Shown: positions 54,059-63,447 of the stretch, piece after piece
How the letters are laid out: every line of letters starts with the position of its first letter
Position numbering within the stretch: position 1 is the first letter of the stretch
NCBI RefSeq assembly: GCF_001898115.1
Contig: NZ_MKSQ01000022.1
Span: 62,001 to 126,000 of the forward strand
Length of the DNA: 64,000 nucleotides
Reading direction: 5' to 3'
Source: Allobosea sp. 67-29
GTDB lineage: Bacteria > Pseudomonadota > Alphaproteobacteria > Rhizobiales > Beijerinckiaceae
The notes under the pieces: model-generated
Seen by the model: the letters and a program-made list of their open reading frames with translations, nothing else
What the model was told of the DNA's origin: nothing
The model's database searches: none
Translations under genes and position numbers: made by a program

Positions 54059-56659
54059 GTGAAGCCCGTTGGCCTATCCGTGCAACGTTGGCACTGCCTC
54101 TCTCGCGACGCCGCGCTCGCAAGTCTGGAAGCATCGGTTGATGGCTTGAGCCAGGAGGAAGCGCGTCGACGTCTTATAACGTTTGGTCCCAATCGATTGC
54201 CAGAGGCCAAAGGTAAGACGTTCCTCGCTGTCTACGTATCTCAGTTCCGCAGCCCTTTTATCTATTTGCTGCTGGGCGCGGGCGGGATCTCGCTGACCCT
54301 GGGACATCTTACCGACGCGTTGTTCATCTTTGGGGTACTCGTCGTCAATGCTGCCATCGGAGCGGTGCAGGAATGGCAGGCGGAGACGCGTGCGCGCGCG
54401 CTCAAGGCGTTGATTCTCGGCACGGCGACCGTTAGGCGCGATGGCCTCACCCTCACTGTTCCGACCGACCGTCTCGTTCCCGGCGATATCGTCCAGGTCG
54501 AAAGCGGCGTGAGAATCGCGGCGGACCTCAGGTTGCTCGAGTCGCAACGGTTGATGGTCGACGAGAGCCTCTTGACGGGGGAATCCTCGGCGGCAGAGAA
54601 GGCGGCGATTGACGAAGTCCCTTGCGAGGCCAGCCTGGGAGATCGTTCCACCATGCTTCATGCTGGCACCCTGGTCACCGCTGGTCGCGGTCTCGCCGTA
54701 GTCGTCGCAACGGCACGCGATACCCAGGTGGGACAGCTCGCAGCCGTGCTGGATCTGCCACCACCTCCGCCGCCGCTGGTCGGGCGGATGGCGCGCCTGA
54801 CCAACCACATCGCCGTCGCGATGCTCGGCATGATCCTTCTGATCGCCGCAGCGGAAGCTTGGCGCGGAACAGGCATCACCGAAATCTTCCTGCTGGCGGT
54901 CGCGCTGGCTGTTTCCGCCATTCCGGAGGGATTGCCCATTGCCATGACGGTCTGCCTGTCGATTGCTGCGCAGCGAATGGCGCGATGCCACGTCGTCGTC
55001 CGCCATCTGGCGGCCGTGGAAGGTCTCGGCGCCTGCACCCTGATCGCGACCGACAAGACGGGCACCCTCACGCAGAATCGGTTGACGGTGGCCCGTCTTT
55101 GGGTCCCCGGTCATGGAGCAATCGAGCCGACGGATTGCCGTGGGCGGGACCTGCTCGAAGCGGCAGTTCGCGCGAGCGAAAGGCCGGCTGGAAGCGAACA
55201 GGGTCCGGGCGGCGATGCGGTCGACCTCGCCATTTTTCGAGCGGCATCGCTTCAAGGGCTGAACGCGGCAGGCGCGCCGCCGGTCCATCGTCACCCCTAC
55301 GAACCGGAAGCTCGCTATGCGGCGAGCTTTCACGACGAGGGGGATAGCCTTGTCGTCTATGCCAAAGGCGCGCCGGAAACGGTGTCGTCGTTCTGCCGGG
55401 AGATTGATCTGGGAGCCGCGCCAGCCGTTCAACAACTCTCGGCCGAGGGTTACCGCCTGATCGCTGTCGCGGCGGGCAGAACGGCACTCGCGCCGGCGGG
55501 AAAGCTCGCCGGACTGCGGCTTCTCGGATTGGTTGCGTTGATCGATCCACTTCGGCCCGAAACGAAACAGGCCGTCGGGCGTGCGCGACAAGCGGGCCTT
55601 CAGGTCGTCCTGATCACGGGCGATCATCCGCTGACGGCATGGGCCATCGCCCGCCAGCTTGGCCTCGTCAAACGTCCCGAGGAGGTCCTGTCCGGCGCAA
55701 CCCTTGCGAGATCCGAAGGCAGCGCCTTCGACCGGCTTGTTGCCGGTGCCAAGATCTTTGCAAGGGCCGAGCCGATGCAGAAACTTGCCATCGTGCAGAG
55801 CCTGCGCCGGCAGGGACATGTGGTGGCAGTAACCGGTGACGGCGTGAACGATGCCGCAGCCCTGCGGGCCGCCGATGTCGGAGTGGCAATGGGCAAGAGC
55901 GGTACCGACATCGCGCGCGATGCGGCGGATCTCATACTGACCGATGACAATTTCGCCTCGATCGTTGCAGGCATCGAAGCTGGCAGGATCGCTCACGACA
56001 ATCTGCGAAAGGTGATCCTCCTCACGCTATCGACCGGAGGCGCCGAAATCTTGCTGATGCTGCTCGCAACGTTGTTTGCGCTGCCGCCACCTCTGACCGC
56101 GGTTCAACTGCTTTGGCTGAACCTCATCACCAATGGCATCCAGGACGTGGCGCTCGCCTTCGAGGCCGGCGATCCCGCGGTCCTGCAGCGCGCTCCCCGT
56201 CCCAACAGCGGAGCGATATTCGATCGTCGCATGACAGAGGCCTTGCTGTTGGGAGGCGCGGTCATCGGTCTGACGGCTTTCGGCTATTATTATTGGGCGG
56301 TCCGAGGGTTGGGCATGCCCCCTGCCGCGGCACAGGGGGCGGTTCTCTGGCTGCTCGTCTGGTGCGAAAACGCGCATTGCTTCAACTGCCGGTCGGAGGA
56401 GCGCTCGACTTTTACAGTGCCGCTGAGTTCGAATTTTGTCTTGGTCGGTGCCGTGCTGGGTACGCAGATGCTCCAGATTATCGTTCTCTGGGTGGCGCCG
56501 GTACGTGATCTGCTCGGGCTCGGCGCGCTGAAGGTTACGGACGGGCTGGTCCTGGCTGGAGGAGGCCTGCTGGTTCTGGCCGTGATCGAGCTGTACAAGC
56601 GGATCCGGCCGTCGAACATCGCCTTGCGAGGGCGGCCACAGCCAGGCTGTGCGAGCTAG
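54059..56659 (+). CDS. P2-type cation-transporting ATPase
   Basis: 866 residues from GTG 54059, with GGGAGGA upstream. The cytoplasmic N-terminal domain (DGLSQEEARRRLITFGPNRL) is followed by the actuator loop (DESLLTGESS), the M4 segment AVSAIPEGLPIAMTV with P289-E290, phosphorylation site D332 in DKTGTLTQN, and hinge GDGVND at 593-598. The M5-M6 region reads GGAEILLM and LLWLNLITNGIQDVALAFE. PEGLP and length place it with P2 Ca2+/Na+-like pumps, not heavy-metal P1 pumps. By alignment to SERCA, the M6 Asp position is Asn692. The ion is unknown. Confidence 0.93.
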   Translation: MKPVGLSVQRWHCLSRDAALASLEASVDGLSQEEARRRLITFGPNRLPEAKGKTFLAVYVSQFRSPFIYLLLGAGGISLTLGHLTDALFIFGVLVVNAAIGAVQEWQAETRARALKALILGTATVRRDGLTLTVPTDRLVPGDIVQVESGVRIAADLRLLESQRLMVDESLLTGESSAAEKAAIDEVPCEASLGDRSTMLHAGTLVTAGRGLAVVVATARDTQVGQLAAVLDLPPPPPPLVGRMARLTNHIAVAMLGMILLIAAAEAWRGTGITEIFLLAVALAVSAIPEGLPIAMTVCLSIAAQRMARCHVVVRHLAAVEGLGACTLIATDKTGTLTQNRLTVARLWVPGHGAIEPTDCRGRDLLEAAVRASERPAGSEQGPGGDAVDLAIFRAASLQGLNAAGAPPVHRHPYEPEARYAASFHDEGDSLVVYAKGAPETVSSFCREIDLGAAPAVQQLSAEGYRLIAVAAGRTALAPAGKLAGLRLLGLVALIDPLRPETKQAVGRARQAGLQVVLITGDHPLTAWAIARQLGLVKRPEEVLSGATLARSEGSAFDRLVAGAKIFARAEPMQKLAIVQSLRRQGHVVAVTGDGVNDAAALRAADVGVAMGKSGTDIARDAADLILTDDNFASIVAGIEAGRIAHDNLRKVILLTLSTGGAEILLMLLATLFALPPPLTAVQLLWLNLITNGIQDVALAFEAGDPAVLQRAPRPNSGAIFDRRMTEALLLGGAVIGLTAFGYYYWAVRGLGMPPAAAQGAVLWLLVWCENAHCFNCRSEERSTFTVPLSSNFVLVGAVLGTQMLQIIVLWVAPVRDLLGLGALKVTDGLVLAGGGLLVLAVIELYKRIRPSNIALRGRPQPGCAS

Positions 56660-57006
56660 AGAAGTGGCGCCGGTGGCAGGCCAAACTGATCACCGGTCTC
56701 GACGGAGATGAGGTCTCTTCCCGCTTGGCCGGGCCAATGGGAAGCAAGCGAACTTGCGGACCTTTCCTTTGGGGCTGTGAACGGGCGCCAAGCCGACCTC
56801 TCTGGCGCGGAAGAGCCTTCCAGAGGATTGCAAACTCTTCTGCCAAGGTGGGCGCAAAGCACACATGAGCGATGCGATGACAGACCGCGTGGTCGTTCGA
56901 CGGCTGCGTCTTCATCGAACGGAAGCCGCGCTTCGCCGGTTGAAGCGGGACGCAACATCCGCTTGGGTTCCACAACACCGCCGTCGACCGAAGGGGAACC
57001 TTATCC
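56660..57006. other. 347-base junction stretch with a gene relic
   Basis: It lies between the P-type ATPase and the glycosyltransferase-like gene. The only recognisable part is the right copy of the MaoC 3' end at 56896-56943. No other gene, terminator or promoter could be supported; upstream of 56896 I see no homology to the neighbours. Confidence 0.6.
56896..56943 (+). pseudogene. Relic of a MaoC gene 3' end (right copy of the direct repeat)
   Basis: In frame, TTCGACGGCTGCGTCTTCAT and on reads FDGCVFIERKPRFAG then a stop at 56941-56943. The first 11 residues equal the end of the intact MaoC protein (FDGCVFVERKP) apart from one Val/Ile change; the preceding serine codon is also conserved. 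Only these last codons remain, with no start or upstream domain. It sits 4.5 kb from the intact gene, on the other side of the Usp/ATPase cassette. Confidence 0.75.
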
Positions 57007-57777
57007 GTGCTCTCGCTCGAACAGATCAAAGGCCGGCACATCGCCGTCTGCACGCCCTGCTATGGCGGCCAGCTCCATCAGAACTACGTCTTGAGCGTTC
57101 TCGGGCTCGTGCACGCCTGCATGCGGCACCAGGTGACGTTGTCCTTCATCCTGCGCGGCAGCGATTCCCTCATCCCGCGCGCGCGCAACATGATCGCAGC
57201 CGAGTTCATGGCCACGGAGGGCTATACCCATCTGCTCTGGATCGATGCCGATATCGGCTTCGAGCCCAGCGCGGTCTTCCGGCTCCTGCAGGCCGATCGC
57301 GATGTCGTGGCGGGCATCTACCCGATGAAGCAGATCGCCTGGCCGGACGTGGTCCCCGCCGGCATGACCGGCGCCGAACTGGAGGCACGCTCTCTGCGCT
57401 ATCCGTTCAATCCGATCGACGGCCGCATGGAAGCCGACCCGAACGGCTTCGCCGAGGTCCTGGATGCGCCGACGGGCCTGATGCTGATCAAGCGCGAGGT
57501 CTTCCCCGCAATGATCGCGGCGTTCCCCGACCACAAGATCGTCGTCGACAGGTCCGCCGGCGGCGAGGGGGAGCGTCGAGGGTTCGACGACTACCAGTAC
57601 CGCTTCTTCGACGTCATGGTCGATGACGACGGCCGCTATCTCTCGGAAGATTATGCGTTCTGCCGGCGCTGGCGCGCCCTCGGCGGCAAGATCTACGTCG
57701 ACCTCATCTCGAAACTGAGCCATCAGGGTCAGATGCTGTATCGCGGCAACTTCCTGCAGAAGCTGACGATCCAGTAG
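57007..57777 (+). CDS. Glycosyltransferase-like protein (GT-A fold, Anp1-like)
   Basis: 256 residues, GTG start with AGGGGAA upstream. HIAVCTPCYGGQLHQNYVLSVLGL opens the fold. SLIPRARNMIAAEFMATEGYTHLLWIDADIGFEP supplies the DxD-type metal site, VVAGIYPMK the acceptor region, and YLSEDYAFCRRWRALGGKIYVD the late acidic motif of GT2-like enzymes. The substrate is unknown. It stands alone, following the MaoC relic, in what may have been its original neighbourhood. Confidence 0.75.
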   Translation: MLSLEQIKGRHIAVCTPCYGGQLHQNYVLSVLGLVHACMRHQVTLSFILRGSDSLIPRARNMIAAEFMATEGYTHLLWIDADIGFEPSAVFRLLQADRDVVAGIYPMKQIAWPDVVPAGMTGAELEARSLRYPFNPIDGRMEADPNGFAEVLDAPTGLMLIKREVFPAMIAAFPDHKIVVDRSAGGEGERRGFDDYQYRFFDVMVDDDGRYLSEDYAFCRRWRALGGKIYVDLISKLSHQGQMLYRGNFLQKLTIQ

Positions 57778-57828
57778 CGCCGATCGCCGCGGCGACGGCT
57801 TGCGTCAGAGCGCAGCGCCTTCCGGCTG

Positions 57829-59043
57829 TCAGCCGGTCTTCACCCGGACGAGGTCGACGGGGCCGCGCTGGCCGTCCGATGACGGCCGCATCTGGGCCAG
57901 GAACGCCTCCTCGTCCGAGTTCACCGCGACCCGATCCCGGCCGCTGTGCTTGGCGGCATAAAGAGCCTTGTCGGCGTCCTGCAACAGCGCGTCGAAGTCG
58001 ATGATGCTCTCTTCGCTGCGGGCGACGCCGGCGCTCAGCGTGCAGCCGAAGGAGCCCGCACCACCGGCAAAATGCCGCTTGGCGAGACGCGCGCGCACGG
58101 TTTCGGCGACGATGGCCGCCGAGACCAGCGAGGCATGCGGCATCAGCAGGGCGAATTCCTCTCCGCCGAGCCGCGCGGCCAGCCCGTGCGACCGGTTCGA
58201 GATCAGGATTTCTCCGAACGCCCGCAGCACTTCGTCGCCGGCGAGATGCCCCTGGAGGTCGTTGATCCGCTTGAAGTGGTCGATGTCGAAGATGATCAGC
58301 GCGGCCGGCCCGACGACCTCGCCCGCAATCCTGTCGAGCAGAGCGCGACGGTTCAGTAGCCCTGTCAGCGCGTCGGTTTCCGCATCGCGCTTGTGGCCGC
58401 GCGCCAGCCTGGCCTGGTTCAGCGCAAGCGACAACGCTCCGATCCCGGCGAGCGTGGCGAGGCAGGCGGCGATATTGAGGTCCTCGGCCCAGTTCGACGG
58501 AGCTGCGGACAAGACCCACCGGCCGTCCATCGCGAGGAGGACGGCGCAGGGAATGAAGGACAGCCCGGTCAGGACGTAGAGGGCCGTCAGCAGCGTGATC
58601 GCCAGCCTGGCCTCCGCCCGCCCGAGCCAATAGTCCCAGGCCGTGACGAACAGGATGATGCTGGCTGCGAGATTGAGCACGAAGATCGCGATGCCGTTGT
58701 ATCCCGCCAGCATCGGCACGGCCACGACGATGGACGAGCCCGCCGCCATGGCGAGCATGCTGCGCCAGGGCAGGATCCGCGTGCGGAATTCACGGCCGGC
58801 GCCGAACACGAAGGCAAGGCCGATGAGCAGGACGGTGTAGCCCGCAGCGCCGAGGAGCGGTGCCATGGTCGTGACATAGGCGGCGTAGATCAGCACTCCC
58901 AGAGCCATCAGCGAGACGCCGATGGTCCAGGCCATCAGGAAGCGCTCCTTCTTCGAGACGAGCCAGCTGACGAGAAAGGCAGCTGCAAGCCCGCAGCCGG
59001 AAAGCGTGAAGGCCGTCAGCAGTGAGTGGTAGTCCAGTGGCAC
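57829..59043 (-). CDS. Membrane diguanylate cyclase
   Basis: 404 residues. Six or more membrane segments in the first 220 residues (LLTAFTLSGCGLAAAFLVSWLV onward) form an unknown sensor of the MHYT-like or MASE-like kind. The GGDEF domain has DALTGLLNRRALLDRI and an intact RLGGEEFALLMPHA. An RxxD inhibitory site is not evident. It makes c-di-GMP at the inner membrane. It is convergent with the glycosyltransferase-like gene. Confidence 0.93.
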   Translation of the reverse strand: MPLDYHSLLTAFTLSGCGLAAAFLVSWLVSKKERFLMAWTIGVSLMALGVLIYAAYVTTMAPLLGAAGYTVLLIGLAFVFGAGREFRTRILPWRSMLAMAAGSSIVVAVPMLAGYNGIAIFVLNLAASIILFVTAWDYWLGRAEARLAITLLTALYVLTGLSFIPCAVLLAMDGRWVLSAAPSNWAEDLNIAACLATLAGIGALSLALNQARLARGHKRDAETDALTGLLNRRALLDRIAGEVVGPAALIIFDIDHFKRINDLQGHLAGDEVLRAFGEILISNRSHGLAARLGGEEFALLMPHASLVSAAIVAETVRARLAKRHFAGGAGSFGCTLSAGVARSEESIIDFDALLQDADKALYAAKHSGRDRVAVNSDEEAFLAQMRPSSDGQRGPVDLVRVKTG

Positions 59044-59151
59044 GGGAGTCTCTGGGCGCGGGAAGGCTGCGAGTTATGTCGGGGCTGCGCTTGCGGAAAG
59101 CTTAAGCCCAAAGGCGGCATTTTCACTGGGCACGCCTCTCCGGCGCGGCAG

Positions 59152-59796
59152 TTAACCGACCTTGCCGTAGCCTGCGAACTTCGCGGAAACCCGCGCCATT
59201 TCCTCCTCGTCGAGGATGACCGGCGCCAGCCCCGCTGCAAGGATGTCGAGATACTGCCCTGCGAGGTTCTCGACTTCCGCCGCGATCTGGTGTGCGCCGG
59301 CAAGCGAGCCGCCCAGCGCGATGACGCCGTGATTGGCGAGCAGGACCGCCTTGCGCCCTTCCAGTGCCGTCACGGCGTTGGCCGCCAGCTCCGGCGAGCC
59401 GAAGGTCGCATAGTCGGCGCATCGCACATCCGCGCCTCCGCACAGCGCGATCATGTAGTGGAAGGCCGGGATGCCGCGGCGCGCGCAGGAGAGCGCCGTC
59501 GCCCGCGGCGAATGCGTATGCACGATCGCCTGCGCATCCGGCCTCGCCCGGTAGATCTCGACATGGAACGGCCATTCCGAAGACGGCTTGCGCGCTCCCG
59601 ACAGCACGGTCCCGTCGAGCGCAAGCTGGATCAGATCCTCTGGTCGCGTCTGCGCATAAGGCAAGCCGGATGGCGTGATCAGCAGGCCTCCGTCGAAGCG
59701 CGCCGAAACATTGCCGGATTTCGAGGGGCAGAAGCCCGCCCGGTCGATCGCCTGGGCGACCGCGACGATCTCCCCCCGCAAGGCCTGCTCGCTCAT
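59152..59796 (-). CDS. Class II aldolase, probably 5-methylthioribulose-1-phosphate aldolase-like
   Basis: 214 residues of the AraD/FucA aldolase family. [22 protein letters not shown] binds phosphate; [23 protein letters not shown] and [12 protein letters not shown] give the zinc histidines. It overlaps mtnA by 4 bases, so it probably acts on the MtnA product, 5-methylthioribulose 1-phosphate. Two fates are known for that intermediate: dehydration by MtnB, or aldol cleavage to DHAP and methylthioacetaldehyde in the MTA-DHAP shunt. The FucA-like sequence and the absence of MtnC, MtnD and MtnE nearby favour the shunt. The exact reaction is inference. Confidence 0.85.
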   Translation of the reverse strand: MSEQALRGEIVAVAQAIDRAGFCPSKSGNVSARFDGGLLITPSGLPYAQTRPEDLIQLALDGTVLSGARKPSSEWPFHVEIYRARPDAQAIVHTHSPRATALSCARRGIPAFHYMIALCGGADVRCADYATFGSPELAANAVTALEGRKAVLLANHGVIALGGSLAGAHQIAAEVENLAGQYLDILAAGLAPVILDEEEMARVSAKFAGYGKVG

Positions 59797-60902
59797 GCCG
59801 CTGCTCCACCCGCCATCTCGGGAAACAACCCCGCCAGTCCCTCGCCACTCGCGGCACAGACGCCGCGCTCGGTGATCAGCGCCGTCACCAGCCGCGCCGG
59901 GGTGACGTCGAAGGCCGGATTGGCCGTCGCACTGCCGGGAGCGACCACGCGCACGGTGCGAACCTCACCATCCTCCGCCAGTCCCACGGCATGGGTGACC
60001 TCGCGTCCGGCCCTCTCCTCGATCGGAATCCCGGAAAGGCCATCGCCAATGCTCCAGTCGATCGTCGGCGACGGCAGCGCCACATAGAACGGCACGCCGT
60101 TGTCATGCGCCGCCAGCGCCTTGAGATAGGTCCCGATCTTGTTGGCGACGTCACCTCGCGCGGTTGTGCGATCGGTGCCGACGATCACCAGATCGACCTG
60201 GCCGCGTTGCATCAGATGCCCGCCGGCATTGTCGACGATCACCGTGTGCGGCACGCCATGGCCGCCGAGCTCGAACGCCGTCAGCCCCGCGCCCTGGTTG
60301 CGCGGCCGCGTCTCGTCGACCCAGACATGGACCGGGATGCCCGCGTCATGCGCGAGATAGACCGGAGCCAGCGCCGTGCCCCAGTCCACTGTGGCGATCC
60401 AGCCCGCGTTGCAATGGGTGAGGATGTTGACCGGCTCGCCGGCCTGCTTGCCCGCCGCCAGGGAGCGGATCAACGGCAGGCCGTGCTCGCCGATCGCGCG
60501 GCACAGGGCGACGTCCTCGTCGCAGATCGCAGCCGCTTCGCGATAGGCGGCCTCGCAGCGCCGCGACGGCTCGTGGGATGCCAGTACGCGGCGCATCCGC
60601 TCGAGAGCCCAGCGCAGATTGACCGCGGTCGGCCGGGTCGCGCCCAGCAAGGCAAGCGCAGCCCCCAGTCCCGCATCCGAGGCATCGACCCGCATCGCGA
60701 GCGCGACGCCGTAGGCCGCGGTCGCGCCGATCAGGGGAGCACCGCGCACCACCATGTTGCGGATCGCATCCGCGGCCTGCTCGGCGGAACCCAGCGCCAC
60801 CGTCTCGAAGCGGAACGGCAACCGCGTCTGGTCGATGACCACGACGCGCCAGCCATCCTGAGCGAGCCAGATCGTGCGATAATGCTGGCCGTTGATCCTC
60901 AT
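59793..60902 (-). CDS. mtnA: Methylthioribose-1-phosphate isomerase
   Basis: 369 residues. [72 protein letters not shown] and [25 protein letters not shown] are the MtnA/eIF2B-like motifs, with the active cysteine in THCN and the Asp in GTDR. It isomerises methylthioribose 1-phosphate to the ribulose form. It follows apt by 10 bases and overlaps the aldolase gene. Confidence 0.96.
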   Translation of the reverse strand: MRINGQHYRTIWLAQDGWRVVVIDQTRLPFRFETVALGSAEQAADAIRNMVVRGAPLIGATAAYGVALAMRVDASDAGLGAALALLGATRPTAVNLRWALERMRRVLASHEPSRRCEAAYREAAAICDEDVALCRAIGEHGLPLIRSLAAGKQAGEPVNILTHCNAGWIATVDWGTALAPVYLAHDAGIPVHVWVDETRPRNQGAGLTAFELGGHGVPHTVIVDNAGGHLMQRGQVDLVIVGTDRTTARGDVANKIGTYLKALAAHDNGVPFYVALPSPTIDWSIGDGLSGIPIEERAGREVTHAVGLAEDGEVRTVRVVAPGSATANPAFDVTPARLVTALITERGVCAASGEGLAGLFPEMAGGAAA

Positions 60903-60912
60903 GACGGCGCGC

Positions 60913-61440
60913 TCAATGCCCGCTGAACGAGACCAGCGTGCGCACCGGCACGCCGAGTCGGCGTATCTTGTCGGCGCCGCCGAGTTCCGGCAGGTCGACG
61001 ATGAAGCAGGCAGCGACGACCTCGGCTCCCAGCCCCGTCAGCAGGTTCACGGCGCCTTCGGCCGTGCCGCCCGTTGCGATCAGGTCGTCGACGAGCAGGA
61101 CGCGCTCGCCCGGCTGCACCGCGTCGCGATGCACCTCGATCTCGTCGGTGCCGTATTCGAGAGCGTAGGTGACGCGCAGCGTCTCGCGCGGCAGCTTGCC
61201 CTTCTTCCGGACCGGAATGAACCCGGCGGAGAGCTGATGGGCGACCGCCCCGCCCAGAATGAAGCCGCGCGCCTCGATGCCGGCGATCTTGGCGATCTTC
61301 AGCCCGGCGAAAGGTTGTACAAGCTCGTCCACGGCACGCCGGAAGGCCCGCGCATCGCCCAGCAGCGTGGTGATGTCGCGGAAGACGATGCCCGGCCTCG
61401 GGTAATCCGGAATCGCGCGGATCGTGTCGGCGAGGTTCAT
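60913..61440 (-). CDS. apt: Adenine phosphoribosyltransferase
   Basis: 175 residues. [32 protein letters not shown] opens the fold; [16 protein letters not shown] and the PRPP loop [18 protein letters not shown] follow. It converts adenine and PRPP to AMP, recovering the adenine released by MtnP. Start 61440 ([14 protein letters not shown]) is used; ATG 61449 and ATG 61512, which overlaps the mtnP stop as TGATG, are alternatives. It sits between mtnP and mtnA in the same operon. Confidence 0.95.
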   Translation of the reverse strand: MNLADTIRAIPDYPRPGIVFRDITTLLGDARAFRRAVDELVQPFAGLKIAKIAGIEARGFILGGAVAHQLSAGFIPVRKKGKLPRETLRVTYALEYGTDEIEVHRDAVQPGERVLLVDDLIATGGTAEGAVNLLTGLGAEVVAACFIVDLPELGGADKIRRLGVPVRTLVSFSGH

Positions 61441-61511
61441 GGGCGGCATCCCGGGCGCATGGTCGAGCGCCTTGGTCGGACGCCCGGCCCGCTTCGTCAA
61501 GGGCGCGGCCA

Positions 61512-62390
61512 TCACGCGCCCTTCAGCACCCGCCCGGCGACAGCATCGAGCTTCGCCAGCAGCGCAGGGTCGCGGAAGGCCGGAGCCGTGATCAGCGCAT
61601 GGTCCAGCGCGTTGTGGGAGCCGGCGGGGCAAGGCTCGCGCTCGGCCGGGAAATCGGCGGCCAGCCGCGCGACCAGGCGGCGGGCCTTGTCGGCATTCGC
61701 GTGCAGCACCGCGACGACGGAGGCGACGTCGACGACGCCGTGCAGCTCGTGCCAGCAATCGTAATCCGTGACCATCGCGACGGTCGCGTAGGTGATCTCT
61801 GCCTCCCGCGCGAGCTTGGCCTCGGGCATCGCGGTCATGCCGATCAGATCGTAGCCGAGGCCGCGATAGGTCGTGGATTCGGCGTAGGTCGAGAATTGCG
61901 GCCCCTCCATCGTCACCAGCGTGCCGCCTCTGACGAAGGGCAGCTCCTCGGCCTCGGCCGCCGCTGCGATCCGGGCCTGCAGGTTCGGTCCGACCGGGTG
62001 CGCGACCGAGACATGGGCGACGCAACCCTTGCCGAAGAAGGAGCTCTCGCGCCGGCTGGTGCGGTCGACGAACTGGTCGACCAGGACGAAAAGACCGGGA
62101 TAGAGCTCGGCCTTGTAGGAACCGCAGGCCGATAGCGAGACGAGGTCGGTCACCCCTGCCCGCTTCAGCACGTCGATATTGGCGCGGTAGTTGATGTCGG
62201 AGGGCGACAGCGCGTGGCCGCGCCCGTGCCGCGGCAGGAAGACGATCCTCGTCGCGCCGATGCGGCCGATCCTCAGCGCGTCCGACGGCTCGCCCCAGGG
62301 GCTCTCGATCCGCTCCTCGCGGATGTCGGTCAGGCCCGGAAGATCGTAGATGCCCGATCCGCCGATGATTCCGAGAACGGCTTCGCTCAT
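61512..62390 (-). CDS. mtnP: S-methyl-5'-thioadenosine phosphorylase
   Basis: 292 residues. [66 protein letters not shown] and [11 protein letters not shown] are the trimeric MTAP family motifs. It splits methylthioadenosine into adenine and 5-methylthioribose 1-phosphate. It is the first gene of the likely mtnP-apt-mtnA-aldolase operon. Confidence 0.96.
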   Translation of the reverse strand: MSEAVLGIIGGSGIYDLPGLTDIREERIESPWGEPSDALRIGRIGATRIVFLPRHGRGHALSPSDINYRANIDVLKRAGVTDLVSLSACGSYKAELYPGLFVLVDQFVDRTSRRESSFFGKGCVAHVSVAHPVGPNLQARIAAAAEAEELPFVRGGTLVTMEGPQFSTYAESTTYRGLGYDLIGMTAMPEAKLAREAEITYATVAMVTDYDCWHELHGVVDVASVVAVLHANADKARRLVARLAADFPAEREPCPAGSHNALDHALITAPAFRDPALLAKLDAVAGRVLKGA

Positions 62391-62503
62391 GACTGATTCC
62401 CTGTTGCGGGCGCGGAAGGGACCACCTTTCGATGACGGTCGCAATACGGCGGCGGCGGTGAGCGGCCGCTGAGCCTTCCGCGGCACAAGCGGGGCGGCCG
62501 ACG

Positions 62504-62528
62504 AAAAAGGCCCCGTCTCCGGGGCCTT
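62504..62528 (-). terminator. Terminator of the petBC transcript
   Basis: AAGGCCCCG (62507-62515), loop TCTC, CGGGGCCTT (62520-62528); the five adenines at 62504-62508 give a U-run on the minus strand. It begins 28 bases after the cytochrome c1 stop and separates pet genes from mtnP. Confidence 0.88.
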
Positions 62529-62555
62529 CTCGTCTTCGATCAGGCTGTGCGGGGC

Positions 62556-63440
62556 TCAGTGCGCCGGCGAACCATCCGGCATCCGCGCCCAGATCTTCTT
62601 CTTGCTGAAGTAGAGCAGGATGGCGAGGATGATAAGGAACGGCATGAACCACAGCGCGATGCGCTTGCGCTGCTCCATATGCGGCTCGGCCACCCAGACC
62701 ATGAAGGCGGCGACGTCGCGCGCATACTGGTCGACCGTCTCGGGCGCCTGCGGCTTGCCGTCCTCGCCCTTCGGATACTCGACCTGGCCGTCGTTCAGCG
62801 GCTTCGGCATCGCGATCAGATGGCCGGGCATGTACTTGTTGTAGTGCTGGGTCGGCAGCAGCGGCGGGAAACCGGCAGGCGGCTCCTCATAGCCCACCAT
62901 CAGGGCGTGGATGTAGTCCGGTCCCTGTTCCTGATAGGTCGTGAAGATGTCGTAGATGAAGCGCGGGAAGCCGCGCTCATAGGTGCGCGCCTTGGCCAGC
63001 ACCGAGAAATCCGGAGGGTAGGCGCCGCCGTTCGAGGCGCGTGCGGCCTGCTCGTTCGGGAACGGAGCCGGGAAGGCGTCGGCCGGGCGGCCGGGACGCT
63101 GGAACATCTCGCCGGTCTCGTTCGGCCCGTCCGTGATCTGGTAGGTCGCCGCGAGCGCGGCGATCTGCCCTTCCGAGAACTCCGGCCCGCCGGGCTGCGC
63201 CAGGTTGCGGAAGCGCAGCAGGTTGGCCGAATGGCAGCTCGAGCAGACCTCCTTGAAGACCTTGAAGCCGCGCTGGATCTGGGCCCTGTCGAACTTTCCG
63301 AGCGGCCCCGAGAACGTCCAGCTCAGCTTCGGCGGCTCGACGCGCCCTTCAGCGGCCCGCGCGGCCGGCAGCGAGAGCGCGGTGAAGGCGAGACCGGCGG
63401 CAAGGCCCGTCAGGGCCAGACGAAACGATGTCTTGCTCAT
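62556..63440 (-). CDS. petC: Ubiquinol-cytochrome c reductase cytochrome c1
   Basis: 294 residues with a signal peptide ([22 protein letters not shown]). [21 protein letters not shown] has the CxxCH heme site, and [24 protein letters not shown] has the methionine that probably ligates heme (near M in AMPKPL). The C-terminal membrane anchor is [24 protein letters not shown]. It carries electrons from the Rieske protein to cytochrome c in complex bc1. It follows petB with 7 bases between. Confidence 0.97.
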   Translation of the reverse strand: MSKTSFRLALTGLAAGLAFTALSLPAARAAEGRVEPPKLSWTFSGPLGKFDRAQIQRGFKVFKEVCSSCHSANLLRFRNLAQPGGPEFSEGQIAALAATYQITDGPNETGEMFQRPGRPADAFPAPFPNEQAARASNGGAYPPDFSVLAKARTYERGFPRFIYDIFTTYQEQGPDYIHALMVGYEEPPAGFPPLLPTQHYNKYMPGHLIAMPKPLNDGQVEYPKGEDGKPQAPETVDQYARDVAAFMVWVAEPHMEQRKRIALWFMPFLIILAILLYFSKKKIWARMPDGSPAH

Positions 63441-63447
63441 GGTTCCG

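Noticed and set aside
54074..55996. A 640-residue minus-strand frame opposite the P-type ATPase
   Set aside because: The plus strand has DKTGTLT, PEGLP and GDGVND; the antisense frame has no recognisable feature.
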